64,000 bases of DNA, taken from NCBI GenBank assembly GCA_002118135.1, contig BDIU01000237.1, positions 1 through 64,000 of the forward strand, written 5' to 3'. The notes below the pieces were generated by a model that ran no database searches, had not been told where the DNA came from, and saw nothing but the letters and a program-made list of their open reading frames with translations. The stretch comes from Trebouxia sp. TZW2008 (lineage: Eukaryota > Chlorophyta > Trebouxiophyceae > Trebouxiales > Trebouxiaceae). Shown here one piece after another: positions 22,944 through 35,435 of the stretch. Positions within the stretch are counted from its first letter, which is position 1, and the number at the start of each line of letters is the position of its first letter. The position numbers and the translations under genes are program-made.

Positions 22944-25101
22944 GACTTACCTGTGAGGCAAAAGAGGCTCGAACTCCCGAGCACAGCCAAATATGATCAA
23001 AAGAACGTAGCGGTGAAGCAGTAATGAGGCATCATACTTGTGCCGTGACGCTGGGATTTGCGGATCACGCGATCCTGTGGACGCCTTGAAGTTGACCCTC
23101 TCTGCGCTCGGCTAAAGTTGCCGATGGTGGTGATCCAATCCCTGTACACCCAGCTCAATCAGAAGGGTAGGACGATGCTGATTGCACTTTTTTCTTTGTG
23201 GCGATGCATAGGCAAGCAACGTATCAAGCTGTGAAGCTGGGGCCGAAGCTCTGGGCGAAGCTGATTGGGTACGAAGCTGTTGCTCCGAAACACGCATAGC
23301 CAAGGCTTGAGAAGGACTTCAATTTGCGTACGGTGCAGGACTGTTGCGGTGAACGCTGAAGCAAAATTTTCCAGGAAGCCAAGGGTCCATTGTTTTGGAA
23401 GTTGCGCGCACGTCAAGGGTCCTGTGTTGCATCGACGCCCCCAACCCGCTGCTTTTCTGGCTTTGGTCGCAACAGCCTCCGCAAAGTCAAGGTAGTAATT
23501 CTCCGACAGTAAGATTTGCTTTCATCCTACTTTGCCTTTGGTTCTTGAGGATGCGGCAGTCGACGGGCGTGCCAACAATGAAAAGTTTAGGCTGACATAG
23601 ATGTGCCTGTTTTGTAAGCTTTATTTGTCTACAGTGGACATGCAACAGGTTCTGCATAGACAGCAGAACGCAACACATGGCCAATGTAGTCACTTTACAC
23701 ATTGCAAGCACAAGATCAGTGGCGGACTGAGGGTCAGTGTTGATGGCCACATCTGCAAGAAAATTGCCTGTTGCCTGCTTAGTCTCACGTTGCCAAGGCA
23801 TGCAACAGCCTTTTGCACACTGCGTTGCCCTGCATGTACTAATGACATGTATAGTCCATAGAGGCAGCTACCTTTGCATGCACAGCTTGTGAGCACAACA
23901 ACAGAAGTCACCTTGCCTTAGAACTCGTCTGGACTGGCTGGCTTGCACAATGGGAGTGCGTCGACCACTTTAATCAATGCCAGGTGATCGCCTGTCAATC
24001 ACGTAGCTTTTGTGGCAGAATTGCTGCGCTGCATGTCCATGCTTGCAGAAGGATGCCCGTCAGTCAATTTGCTCCAAACTGCAAGCATGCTGTTATCGTC
24101 TAGTAGTACCCATTATTTGGGAATGCTGGCCTCATGCAGTCATGAATTGAGCAAATAGTATCAAGGAGACCATTGTGCACAACAAGGCTGCATCTACCTG
24201 TCACACAGGTCCATCAGGCTTAGGCTTGCAAATTGCTGCTTTACATGCTCACAATGCCAGCTTCTGAAGATGCAGCCATCTGAGCGTATACCTATGCCTA
24301 AAGCTTGCAGCAAACTCTGCATTACTTGACACATCAAGTTGACTGAGGCGTGGCCAGCTGCCCTTGAGCAAGTACTTTCAAGTGCAACGCCATGTAAAAC
24401 TCTTACGATGCCCAAGATAACTGCAGAAGCTTTGTCAATGTTTGAAACATGATTGACGCAAGGTGTGATGATCACGTGAATTTGTGCCCTGAAGCAGTGA
24501 TGCTACAGTTGATGATGTCTCTATCTCAACTTTGTGCGCAATTTTTCAAAGGCGGCCATTCAAGCTTTCAGCACAGCTTTCAGCAGAAGCTTTCTGTGCT
24601 GTCCTGCGATCACGTAAAAGTCACGTGCATTCTTTGTGCGGAGTGCGAACCTGTGCTCTGGCTGCTTGTCGTTCATCAACGACTTTGAAATGCCGTTCTA
24701 CTCTGTTTCCTGTGCGTCGTGAAGTGCGGCGTGACCCGCTTTGTTTCACCGGCATTGCAGCGCTTTGATGCTCTCGAGTTTGCACCGGTGTTTTGCTGCA
24801 CTGCGTGAGTCTTAGATCGCACAAGGATTGAACCCCGAACCTGGGTTGTCTGATACAGCCGGCACGACCTAATCGAGCTTCAAGCGCTGCGTCGCAAAAC
24901 ATCGCCGTGTACGCTTGTGCGTTGTACACGCTGAGCGTTCATCGGCCTTTAATGGCTCCGCTGACCGCCTAGCAGTGCTCAAGTATTGGCGACATGGAAT
25001 ATTGATCGAGCCTAGCAGGCAGAAGGGCTTAGCTTAGCTCAGCTTAGGCTCGGTAGCATGGGGCAGGTTTCAAAAGGTACTACCAAACACAGCAACACAG
25101 C
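22944..25101. other. Unassigned region upstream of KCS
   Basis: No recognisable gene. CpG is raised at about 23040-23480 and again at about 24600-25000, the latter probably the KCS promoter. Short open frames occur on both strands without motifs. A tRNA-like B-box sequence around 24800-24900 was considered and rejected. Confidence 0.4.
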
Positions 25102-28100
25102 ATGTTCACAAACACTTTTGGCTCAGCTGGTGCTGGCAAGTCACAGACCTGTCTGGCATATGCTCAGCCAATAGCATACATTTCTGTGCAGGGGCTCCCC
25201 CGCCAAGCCCCTTGCTGAAGCAGTACAGGCTGCTGTTCCCGTTTGTCTGCAAGTTCCTGCTGCTTGCAGTAACCTATGGCTCCTGCAAATTGCTGGTAGG
25301 TCAATGATGATACTACTTTCACTGATGATGCTTCTTGCAATGCTCTGGCTTGCCATTCATAATGCCTTCTGCAATCATCTAGCTACAATATTTGCTGTCA
25401 GTGTGGCAATGCCTGACAATGCCTGTACCTACAGGTGTCAAACTTTGCCTTTCACAAAAAGGAATATTGGCAACAGGCATGGGTGACACAGGTTCAGCAG
25501 GTTGGAGTCTTTAGTGCAGATTTGTCAATGCAGTTCAATGCACACACTCACTGATGTGGGATTGCTTGACCTAGCAATCAATGAATATGCGACATGCTGA
25601 TTAGCATTGTGATGATGATTAGCATCAGCATCATAACAGAACGTGACCTGTGATGCCTTGTGCAGGGGCCCCTTCTAGCTGCTTTGCTGTTGCTCACTTG
25701 TGCGACGCTTCTATACAGAAGGCTGAGCAAGCAAGTCTACTTGCTAGACTTTGCATGCTACAAGCCCAAAGATGGCCTTGAAGTGACATGGAAGAGGTTC
25801 ATGGAAGGCTCACGAGAATGCGGGGTCAGTATAAGTAGCACCTCAAAGCTGCATGTGATGACAATCAAGAAATTCGCGAGGCAAAAATAAGATTAATAAT
25901 AAAGCAGATACATGTATTGCATTGAGGTTGCGCTGCCTGACGATGCATTCATCAGTTGTGATGGTTTGCCTTTGAGTTGGTGAGCACATCTCATGCTTGG
26001 CTGGGTCTCATTGCAAGCGCTTGAGCTTTCAGGGCTGTACCTGTTACTGCTGCTGCCATTTGCTCAGGTCAGCAAGCTGTGATATCTGCATGTCATCATC
26101 TGCAAAGATCAGTTCCATAGGCATCAGTGCAGTCTCATGCGAGCAGCTGATGAAAGTCTGTTTGCATGTGGCTTGAGCCTTGCTGATCTGCATTTGCTGT
26201 CCACCAGCAGATGTGCGTTGAACACAGATTTATCTGCAACAGCAATACCCAGCCTCTTTTGGACATTCTTCATAACACCACGCTGTATCTGCCTGCATAC
26301 GTGGAATCACATGTTTTACCTCTGCAGTTTTACACAGAGGAGTCATTGGAGTTCCAGGAGCGCATCTCTCAGCGCAATGGCTTGGGAAATGGCACTTACT
26401 TTCCGCCAAGCTTGCATCAGGAGCCGCCCAACTGCAACATGGACACAGCGCGTGAAGAAGCAGAACTTGTGTTGTTTGGAGTGGTTGAGGAAGTGCTGCA
26501 GAAGACAGGTCAGATCTTCCTCAGCCTTTGAGATTGACATGTGTGTAGCTCTTGTGGAAAGCCTGTTGGTTCAGGAATGCAGCGATGCATCTGAAAGCGT
26601 CTGCCCGCATGCATGCTCAAGGGCTGCGCAATAGTAGTGTTACCGGCATACATTTGCTCCTCACAGCACTGATGCACCAAAGCTGCAATCGCTTGTCACC
26701 TTTGTTGCTCCATTGAAGGATCTGTTACTTAGGTGCTTGCTGGCCTGCCTGCCTTCTTTCACTGCAGCACCCTGTGTGTAGATGCGTTGGCGGACAGATA
26801 GTGTACAAGGGGTATGGCTGAAGCAGTGAAGTCAGGCATACAAGCAAAAGGAATGCTGTGCAGGTCTCAAGGCAAAAGACATAGACATATTGGTTGTCAA
26901 CTGCAGCCTGTTCAACCCCACCCCATCTCTCTCTGCCATGATAGTGAACCACTTCAAGATGCGGTCCAACATAATTTCATACAACTTGGCTGGTACACTT
27001 TGCTGTCCTGTCCTCTTGGTCATTTTGTTTGGTGCAATGAAACAATGCTGCATACCTGTGAAACTGCAGTGCTATGCAAGCATGCATTCATTGCATGTAT
27101 TGCAATCCTGTGCAATGCATAGCTGCTGCCATGCCCAGACCTGACCTCTGATTGTAGCGTGGGGATATGGCTGTTCTGATGATGGCGTCTGCATATCATG
27201 AAAGGCCTGGCAAATGCAATGCATTGTAGTCATGACCACAGCTGTTGTGAAAGCTGATGAGCTATAGTATGCTATAATGTCTAGTCTGTTGTCGTCATCA
27301 CTGAGAAAAGCCGATGCAAGCTTTTGCAATGCAGGCATGGGTTGTTCAGCAGGAGTCATCGCAGTAGGTCTCGCTCAAAGGCTGTTAGCTGGCGAGCCCA
27401 ACAGCAAGGCGCTGGTAGTGTCCACCGAAAACATCACCTTGAATTGGTATTCTGGGAATGAGCGCTCTATGCTGATTCCAAACACATTGTTCAGAATGGG
27501 GGGAGCAGGAGTGCTCTTAACCAACAGGCCCAGCGATTGCTGGAGAGCCAAGTATTCTTTGCAGCACTTAGTCAGAGTGCACTTAGGTAGTGATGACGTA
27601 GCTTATAGGTAAGCTGTCTCTCTGTGACCTCTCTGCAGCATGCATCTATATGCAATTGCATGACACTGCATGCACTCTGACAGCATGCCTGCCTGCATGT
27701 TGCTTGTGACTGTAACTGTACTTTTGAAATTGTCAAGACAACAACCATTGCAAAAAGGGGCGTGTTGGTTGCTGTGAAAGGGCTGTTGGCCAGGTGTGTG
27801 TATCAGCATCCAGATTGGACAGGCAAGGTGATGTTAGAGCTCAGCAGGGCTATTGCCAAAGTCACAGTCAAGATGTTGGTCACGTTGTCTAGTCAAAACG
27901 CTGTCCATGGCAGACAGGTGCTGAATAATGCATCGTGGTGTCTGTGCAGGTGTGTGTATCAGCATCCAGACCCCACAGGCAAAGTAGGCGTAGAGCTCAG
28001 CAGGGATTTAGTCAAAGTTGCAGCCAAGGCATTGACCCACAATCTGACCAAGTTGGGTCCCAAGGTGTTGCCGTGGTCTGAGAAGCTGCTGTTTGCGGCC

Positions 28101-29473
28101 AATTGGGTTGGCAGAAAGGTGTTGCCTGGCAGATGGCAGGAGTATGTGCCGGACTTCAAGGAGGCTTTTGACCACTTCTGCTTGCATGCTGGTAGGATAC
28201 TGTGCACCTAAAACTTTGAGTTGTATTTAATACACACCACATCAAAGACTTGAAAGACAACTTTTGACTCTCGCAACTGCTTTGTGACATCTATCTCTGA
28301 GTAGCATGTGCATAGGTGATGCTGTATATTGCATCTGCAGTGATGCATGGTATAGTGCTCAGCCTTTGCAGCAATCTGTGCAGTATTTGTTGGATGTTAC
28401 AGCAGTATCACATGTTGTGCATTTGCATACCTGCAATTCTTATGGAGTTATACAGTGGTATGGAGGATCACATGCTACATTTGTGAGCCTTGTCTGCTGT
28501 CAAATGCTGCGTTTCCTTAGAGTCTGGCATTGCTTTAGGTGTCTGACAGTGAATACATCATACAGGTGGCAGAGGTGTGATTGAGGGTCTTGGATCACAG
28601 CTGGGTCTGTCGCAGAGGCAACTTGAACCAAGCAGCAGCACCCTGTACTGGTATGGCAACACCAGCAGTAGCAGCCTGTGGTATGCCCTCTCATATGCAG
28701 AGTCCAGGCAGACTGTTCACAAGGGCGACAGGGTTTGGCAGGTACATGCTCGCCTGCATCTGTCAAGTTGCATCAGTCATTGTGCCATCATCAGACTGGA
28801 AGCCATACCGGCATGATAAACAGCCCTGAGAGCGTATGCAGGTGTCCATTCCTGGCTTTGGCCTGCATTCAATGATGCTTTGCGTAAACACGCAACCTTA
28901 TGCCTCTGTATCTTTGGCAATGCCAGGGCTGTGAGCTACCTTGCCAAAGTGAAACATCTGCTGAGCATTGGACTGACCCATTTGTTTGCATTATTTCTGC
29001 AGGTTGGATTTGGAAGTGGCTTCAAGTGCAATAGTGCTGTTTGGAAGGCATTGCGTACCATCAACAGCCAGCATGACGCTTGGAAGCATCTCAGCAAGAA
29101 CGCATCCACAGAGCAAGACAGCAAGCTGCGCGTTGAGAACAACACAGCAGAGCAGGCTAAGACAGCTCAGCAGAATGGATCAGCAGAGAGCCTAAATATC
29201 CATCACAACGGAATCAGTGAAGATGCAGAGAGCATTTCTGACAAGGAAAATAAGCTGTGCAATGGTCACACTAAAGTTGAGCAAGAGTTGAAAGCAGACT
29301 TGAAAGCGAATCAGGCTGATGCTCTGGCAAATGGGGATTTGAATTCAGTTGACAGCAAATCAGGCAAGCAGGGGCATCTCAAACATGAGGAATCTGGTGG
29401 TAGTGGAGAGATTAAAGCCCATAGTCAGACAGTGAATGGCAAGCAGGCAAATGGAACAGTTGCCTTCTTGTGA
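25102..29473 (+). CDS. KCS: 3-ketoacyl-CoA synthase (very-long-chain fatty acid elongation)
   Basis: Nine exons, all in phase: 25102-25129, 25192-25295, 25666-25824, 26328-26508, 26864-26992, 27335-27608, 27950-28191, 28566-28741 and 29003-29473; 587 aa. The enzyme condenses malonyl-CoA with long acyl-CoA in the ER membrane, the first step of elongation to very-long-chain fatty acids for waxes, sphingolipids or storage lipids. Two hydrophobic N-terminal segments (about residues 18-70) precede [11 protein letters not shown]. The catalytic triad is complete: Cys204 in GMGCSAG, His371 in FCLHAG, Asn404 in [21 protein letters not shown] and [14 protein letters not shown] are classic family blocks. 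After the usual C-terminus (WKALR, about 449) there is an extra polar tail of about 138 residues. The first exon uses donor GTGCTG and is the least certain. Confidence 0.95.
27794..27877 (+). repeat. Truncated copy of KCS exon 7
   Basis: About 84 bp after a GGCCAG acceptor match the first third of exon 27950-28191, 156 bp upstream. It encodes [19 protein letters not shown]; the parent encodes [19 protein letters not shown]. Similarity then ends. It lies in the intron and would truncate the enzyme if used alone. Confidence 0.8.
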
Positions 29474-30613
29474 CATTGTGTTGTCACTGTCTTCACCCTC
29501 TGGCTCTAGATTGATCTGTTTGTGAGCTTCTTGTTGCAGCTTGTGACATTGTTGCAAAGTGCATCAAGAAGCAAATCAGCGCTGCAATCAGATCATCGTC
29601 TTGTGCTTTGCATGGTCAGTCATCAATGCTGGTGCGTCTGAACTACTCTGATGATCATGTCAGCACGAGATTTTGAGAGCAGTCTCGTTGTTTTATTGAT
29701 GCGGTGATATTGCTGTATGGACCAGCACCAGGTGTGACAAGAGCCCCTGACACCGGCAGCAAGCGCAGTTGCTGCATATCACCAGTCATACGCATTGCAC
29801 TTCACAACCTGTATGCAGAGTGGATCAATGATTAATGCAAAGGGACAAACCGAACATTGACAAGCACAAATTGCACATGAGGTTTGATGGCATCTGTTTT
29901 GTCTTCAGAAGGCAAGCTGATTGGCGGTTGGTGCAATGTTGGGCAAGGAACCGAGCTTATCATCACACGCACATGGAAACAAAGCTAACAGGCATACACA
30001 TGCTGTGCTACCTACAGACTGTCAAAACAGACAAAGACAAGTCTACGCTGTTAGGCATCACAACGGGAGCCTCTGTCTCAAGAGGCAGCCCGGGACAGAC
30101 AAACAAAAGCGCGGAGTCAAAGATAGATACTAATCGCAGCTGCTAACAACACAGCTCACAATGCATGAGCTGGTGGCGTGTGGCTCGACCTAGTGGTCTC
30201 ATGGCCTGCCGAAAACACAAAAGCTAGTCACCTAGCAATGAAAAGGACCTGAACTGCCCCTGTACCTAGCTGTGTAAACCCATCTGACTCGCAAGCATTG
30301 CGTACTGAAGTAAAACCACATCTGGACAAAACAAACTGTACCCAGCTGTTGCAACAACAGATTCTGCTATGCCTGCAGGTCAAGCTGTATGTGCAGAGTA
30401 GATGACAGCAATCTGCTGTTGCGTTGCAGGCATTGTAAGGCATTTGGTCTGGTCTTCACTTTATGATGTGCCTTGCATGGCCACCAGAATATACCAGACA
30501 TGCAGTGTGCATGCAATGGTGACTGTATAGTGGAGGAAATGGTGATCACACATTCCAGCCCACCGCTGATGCCCTTGATTCCTGCATAATACTACAGAGC
30601 TTGAGATAAGCAA
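29474..30613. other. Apparent intergenic region between convergent genes
   Basis: Holds the 3' flanks of KCS (+) and the PAQR-like gene (-). Only short frames without motifs. Confidence 0.4.
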
Positions 30614-31805
30614 TCAGCTTGCCTGATACAGCACAAAACAACGCATGTATCCAGACAAGCGGCATGGTTGCCAGGCGCCAGAAGCCCTTGTGCTGCATTT
30701 TTGCTTAGGGCAAGTGCAACAGCAAATTTGCAACAGCAAAAGAGCAACAGCATAAACGCAACAGCATACTGCAGGCACTGACCTGAGGAAGGATATGCCT
30801 CCTATGAGATACAGCGCAAGCTGCACCACCAGGTTTGCATTCATTATTTTCTGGTAGTGCAACCCAACAATGACAGTCACGCCTGTCATGAAGCCTAACA
30901 CTCTTGCAGTTGGTGGCAGGAAGGCAGCTACAAGCATGCCCACAGAGGAATATACCAAGTCTGTTGGAACGTAGCCATGCTCCTTGGCCTGCAGTGACAC
31001 ACAGCTTCACTCTGAAAGTCTGTGCTGCTGCTCCATGCTGGGAAGAAAAACAGTGTTTGACTCCAGGATGTACAAAACAAGGCGAATGACATGACCAGCA
31101 TGATTGAGCAATGTCTGCAACATTGCATCCGAGCGGTGATGCAGTATTGAAATGCAAGCTGCATTGCATGGGCATTGCTTTGTCAAGGCTGGCAGGCTGC
31201 GGCTTACCAGCAAGGCAGTAATGGGCGTGCCAAGGATCAGTGCCACAATGCCAATATGATCCATTTTTTCCTGCAGCATGCAGAGTAAAAGAAGTGTCAA
31301 TGCTGCTCTGCACAACGTAAAATGCATTTGCGTATTGAGCGGCTGCGCCAGTGCCAGCAAATAGCAGCACAAGACAACAAACACCAGAGAAAGGTACAAG
31401 ATGGCTTTTGCTCAAAGTATGCAAGTATGTAAGCACGTCACTCACCAGCACATGAGAGTCTGGATACACATGACCCAGTGCTGACAAAATGTGTGTGAGG
31501 GTGGCACATAAACAAAACAGTCCAAGTGTTTTGCCTCCACAGGTGCCGCCACCGAAGGAGACTAGTCTGTAAAATATTGTTAGGGTTGATGTCAAAGCGT
31601 TCAAGAAGTGATTGATTCAGCAGCAGCTAAACAAATTGAACCCTCACCCCAATGCAAGGAATGCTATGCCTGGAATAGTATGGCTCCACACGTTGATGCG
31701 TTCATATCTATCGTAGAAGCAACCTGCAGGCAGACGAGCAGTCGGTCGCAAGGTGCGAGCTATCGCAGGGCATCTGATTGTACGCAATGGTGAAGGTCTT
31801 ATCAT
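30614..31805 (-). CDS. PAQR / hemolysin-III-like multi-pass membrane protein
   Basis: Exons 31805-31648 (ATG), 31566-31446, 31270-31208 and 30988-30783 join in phase and give about 182 aa, followed by a last exon within about 30700-30614 whose frame I could not settle. A family-typical opening YERINVWSHTIPG leads into the first membrane segment. Further hydrophobic segments are LGLFCLCATLTHILSALGH, MDHIGIVALILGTPI and TGVTVIVGLHYQ, ending LALYLIGGISFL. The order and the ERxNxWSH and MDHIGI motifs fit the PAQR/HlyIII superfamily (membrane receptors or metal-dependent hydrolases of lipids). The length is nearer hemolysin III than animal PAQRs. Family assignment is by motif only. Confidence 0.55.
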
Positions 31806-33324
31806 GTTGCAAGCAATGGCGTATGCGCGGCTAAGACGACTGGGTGCAATAGATACGTACAGTGCCACCAAGGCGTGTGCGGAAAAGAGCCTGCCGGTGA
31901 CCCTGGTTGTCTGAACGCCAATTCTGATTTACTTCGGGGCAAAGATTCCTTCAGTGCAGGCAATCTCGCATCGACTTGTATTGCATTTTGGAAGGAGTCC
32001 TTATTCGAAGGTTTGACCATGCTGCTGCAGAGGGAATATGCGAACGTCACTCGCGAGAATTTATTGGTTGAAGTGAGCCACTGTTGCAAGCAGAGTTGCT
32101 CTGACTGCCAACGGCACAAGCTTGAGCGTCACGCTGCAGGCATGGTATTGCTTTGGCGGTGCCCGGTCAAGCCTTGCTTTCTGCGTGAAGTGCCAGTTGT
32201 CAGGGCAGTACTACACTTCTTCTTCTCATCAGTCACCCCTATGTTGATTATGTTGAGCATGGCATCAATCCACAATCAGGGCAAAGGTGCCCTATCGGCT
32301 TCTTGAGGGCATTGCTTTCTGCGTCAACTGCAGAAATGCAGGCCCTGCTCGAAGCAGACACAGCCTCTGTCACACCTGCGCAGCAGACGCGGCAAAAATA
32401 GCGAGTTCATATGCATACAGGGCTTTGCTGTCAAGTGCAGCACGTTTATCATTGCCAGTCAGCAGTGAATCGAGGTGAGAGTGATCACAAACAAATTGTT
32501 GCATATGCATGGACTTGCATACAGATATGTTCTCCCAAGGCCGACTCACCGTGGAAATTTGCTTGACTTCAGTATAGCATCAACAGATGCAATTATTAAA
32601 GTACACTGTTATAGTACAATAGCTGCCTGCAGGCATTGATGTACAGTATCAACGCGTCAAAGTCAACATCAAGCACATACAGAGTTATGGCACTGGCTGT
32701 TTCAGAATGCCCCTGGGCCAGGCAGTTCAGCAATTACTGAAGAAACATGCAGCATACACTTTTGTCCCACTTGCTTGCTAGTCGCATGAAACCATCAGCG
32801 CAGTACTCCAGCAAACAGAGAGGCGCCATCCATTACAGCTCCATGTCATGTTTGTGCCTACATCGGTCAGCGCGTGGCTTCAAGACTGAGCTTGCAGGAC
32901 AGCACTGTGAGCAAAGCTCAGTTTGCTTCTTGCTGCATCAGCCACTAACAGCCTATTGCAAGAGCTCAACCTCCAAGGTGACTGTTGTTTGGTGAAAAAC
33001 ACATTGAGATAGTAAATTGGACAATATTTGTCACAAGCCACACTCAAATGGGCGCAAGCGCTTTCACAAACTTCAGGACTACTGGCAAACGCTTAAGATT
33101 CAGATGGCAACACAACAGCAGTCTTCATGCCCAAATCACACCTGCAACTTGAGACCGCAACTCAATAATGTACATGCTCAACACGAGAGTCAGTTTGAAG
33201 TACAGGCCCTTGATATTTCCAGTTGAAGTCACACCCTTTCTGCCGCTGCACTTGGTTGTGCTATAGCTGCCACGGTGGCTAATGGCCTGAACTCCATACA
33301 GTCATATGCGTCCTTGGAACATGG
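31806..33324. other. Region with one open frame and no clear gene
   Basis: An uninterrupted + frame covers about 31866-32306 (contains CIAFWKESLFEGLTMLLQRE). CpG is raised at about 31700-32060 near the PAQR-like gene start, so the frame could be a first exon of a divergent gene. From 32480 to 33320 I see nothing convincing. Confidence 0.3.
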
Positions 33325-34297
33325 TCACTGTACAATGACCAAGGGCACAGGAGAATGTGAAGCACAGTATGAGGCCACACTTCCCAAAAAGAAATTGGTA
33401 AGGAAAGCTTTTGAGCTTCTCTGAATGAGGAGCTTCTCAGCGTTGTGTTCTTTGGCATATCTGCACAGTCCTTTGCCAATAGCGTGAGCTGTGTTGTTTG
33501 GCACGTAGATAACTGTTGCCTTGACTGGCTGTTTTGGTGCTCCTTCTCGCGCAGCAAGAGCATCAAATCTTGGAAGAATGGTGTCCAGCAAAAAGCTTTG
33601 CCTCTCCACCTCCTGCATGAAAGTGAAAGTTCACAACAGTGAAGGCATGATGCAGCATGCGTTGCCTTGCATCACAAGCAGCGCTATGCCATTGCTGACC
33701 ATATGTGTGCAGGTGACTGGTGTAAATGCTGCTAGAAAGTAGAGGCAGATGTGGACATCTTGGTCGGTCTCACCAGCTCAGTGGCTTTGCCCTCGTGAGC
33801 TTTAGTGTCTGACGCCTTCACGCCAGCCTCCGCATAGTCTTCGTCTGCGTGATTCATCATGTTCTTGTGAACCGGCTGGACGTGCACAACATGCAGCTCG
33901 TAACCTACGCAGACACATACAATTTTTGACAGCCTGTGTCGACAAATCGTCGCAAATATAACGACGAGCAAACATGCCAATCGCGTCAGAAGGGTTGTCC
34001 GCGCATCGCTGACGCGAACTGGCCAGCAGCGCAAGCTGTGGAAAGATCGCAAACACTGCAAGTCGAAGCGATTTTGCGAAGTCCAACCACGTACCTGTGT
34101 CGTAGTGTTTCAGCGCAAAGTCCACAACGCTCAAAGCAGACTGCGGCAAAGCAACACATGTCGACGATGCCGTAACACCTTATGTGAGGTCGTTAGGTAG
34201 ACACTGCGCATGCTGTGAATCTGTTTTGGTCTGGACGTACCTGCGAGTTATCAGTCGCCAAAACAATGATGCCCTTGGATGCGGATGAAGACGCCAT
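33325..34297 (-). CDS. Universal stress protein (UspA-type)
   Basis: Four exons: 34297-34241 (ATG), 34140-34095, 33904-33774 and 33612-33325. All are in phase and give 173 aa, a normal length. The alpha/beta Usp fold is readable: GIIVLATDNSQ (first strand), SALSVVDFALKHY (helix), YELHVVHVQPV (second strand), ATVIYVPNN and KLLIQRSS (later strands), ending FFLGSVASYCASHSPVPLVI. The ATP-binding Gly loop (GxxGxxxxxxxxxGS) keeps only the final GS; the first glycines are replaced by QRSS, so nucleotide binding may be altered. Likely cytosolic, stress-related; specific role unknown. Confidence 0.85.
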
Positions 34298-34344
34298 GAT
34301 TGTGACCTTCTGTAGGTCGCGGAGTATCCGCTGCCTCTGTGCCG

Positions 34345-34980
34345 CTACTGAGGGTGCTTTAATGACTGATAGCAGCCAATCCCCATTTGTATCTCAAATT
34401 TGTCATCCTTACTACCGACCTGTACCTTGCCCCTTGGCATGCGGCATTGACCTTGCAATAAGTGCCAAAATCGGTGCAAAACTTGAAGCAAATTTAAAAA
34501 AAGCTCATTCTGCACTGCTCTGTGGAACTGGCTGGTGCATAAGCACTGCTGAGTCACAACACCCAATGCAATGGTCTCCGAATGCGTGTGCATTGATGCA
34601 GGCATGGTTTGACAGCAAAGCTTTTGACACTGTGATACATTCCACACCCAGGTGTTTCCTGGAAGACCTGCTGCAGGAAGCAGTAAACAAGAAATCCCTA
34701 AGATCCATTTTGGACAATTAGAATGGCCAGGAAAGCACTTTCCAGCATCAGGTTTCAGCCTCATACAGCTGCTGTAAAACCACAGCTGACCGTTGACATT
34801 TTTGATCTGTGCAATCACAGGGCACTGCAAAGAGGTGTGCCTTAACGCTATAATGAACAATTCAGCAGAGAGACCCTCATCAGATCTGCCAGTAGCAAAG
34901 CATCTTGCAGCCACCACAGAGGCTAGAATAGGCTGGTGTCCAAGTACACAAATTTGATCTGGTATACATTCCATTGTAAG
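34345..34980 (-). other. Long open frame of uncertain coding status
   Basis: About 210 codons without a stop, lacking an ATG near its 5' end. The upstream half looks protein-like (LSAELFIIALRHTSLQCP); the downstream half is Cys-, Leu- and Gln-rich and less convincing. Only part may be exon. The opposite strand also has a 168-codon frame, which weakens the case. No family recognised. Confidence 0.25.
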
Positions 34981-35435
34981 TTGCCACTGGTTCAATGCAG
35001 GCCCAAACAGTGACCCTCTGAGAGATGGTTTTTAGGCCACAAGCTTGGACAGTGATGAAGTTGTAAGACTTCTAAATGCCTGCATAAGACACCAAGATTA
35101 CTTCAACAAATTCAAAGTAGCTGTTATGGCTATAGTATTGCTAGGCACATCCATCTTTCATCACAGCTGCTGTCTACTGATGAAGTGTTGTTTTATGACA
35201 TGCTCTTTTGCATGGATGCAAAAATCAGCTTACTTGCTCTGACTCCAGTTGTGCGCTGTGTGCCTACGCCAATGCAAATGAAAACATGGTAAGCATCTAT
35301 GCTGTGAGGCTGGTCAAATGGCTTGGACTCCTGCAAGTATGCTGAGGGTTCGCTCAGCATGCTGTTCTGCAGCTCACTGAGTTCTACAGTGTTTGCTTCT
35401 GAACCAGTTCCTCATCTGCAAGTGACAAATTAAGC

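Noticed and set aside
24800..24930. tRNA-like sequence on the (-) strand with a B-box (GGTTCAATCC) and A-box-like segment
   Set aside because: The acceptor stem does not pair, the T stem is mostly mismatched, and position 33 of the anticodon loop is not T. At best a decayed tRNA-derived element.
26211..26327. Extra KCS exon upstream of 26328
   Set aside because: An open frame exists, but joining exon 25666-25824 directly to 26328 restores the family spacing (RECG then [10 protein letters not shown]).
27794..27877. Mutually exclusive KCS exon
   Set aside because: It covers only a third of the parent exon and lacks the catalytic His, so it cannot replace exon 7 in an active enzyme.
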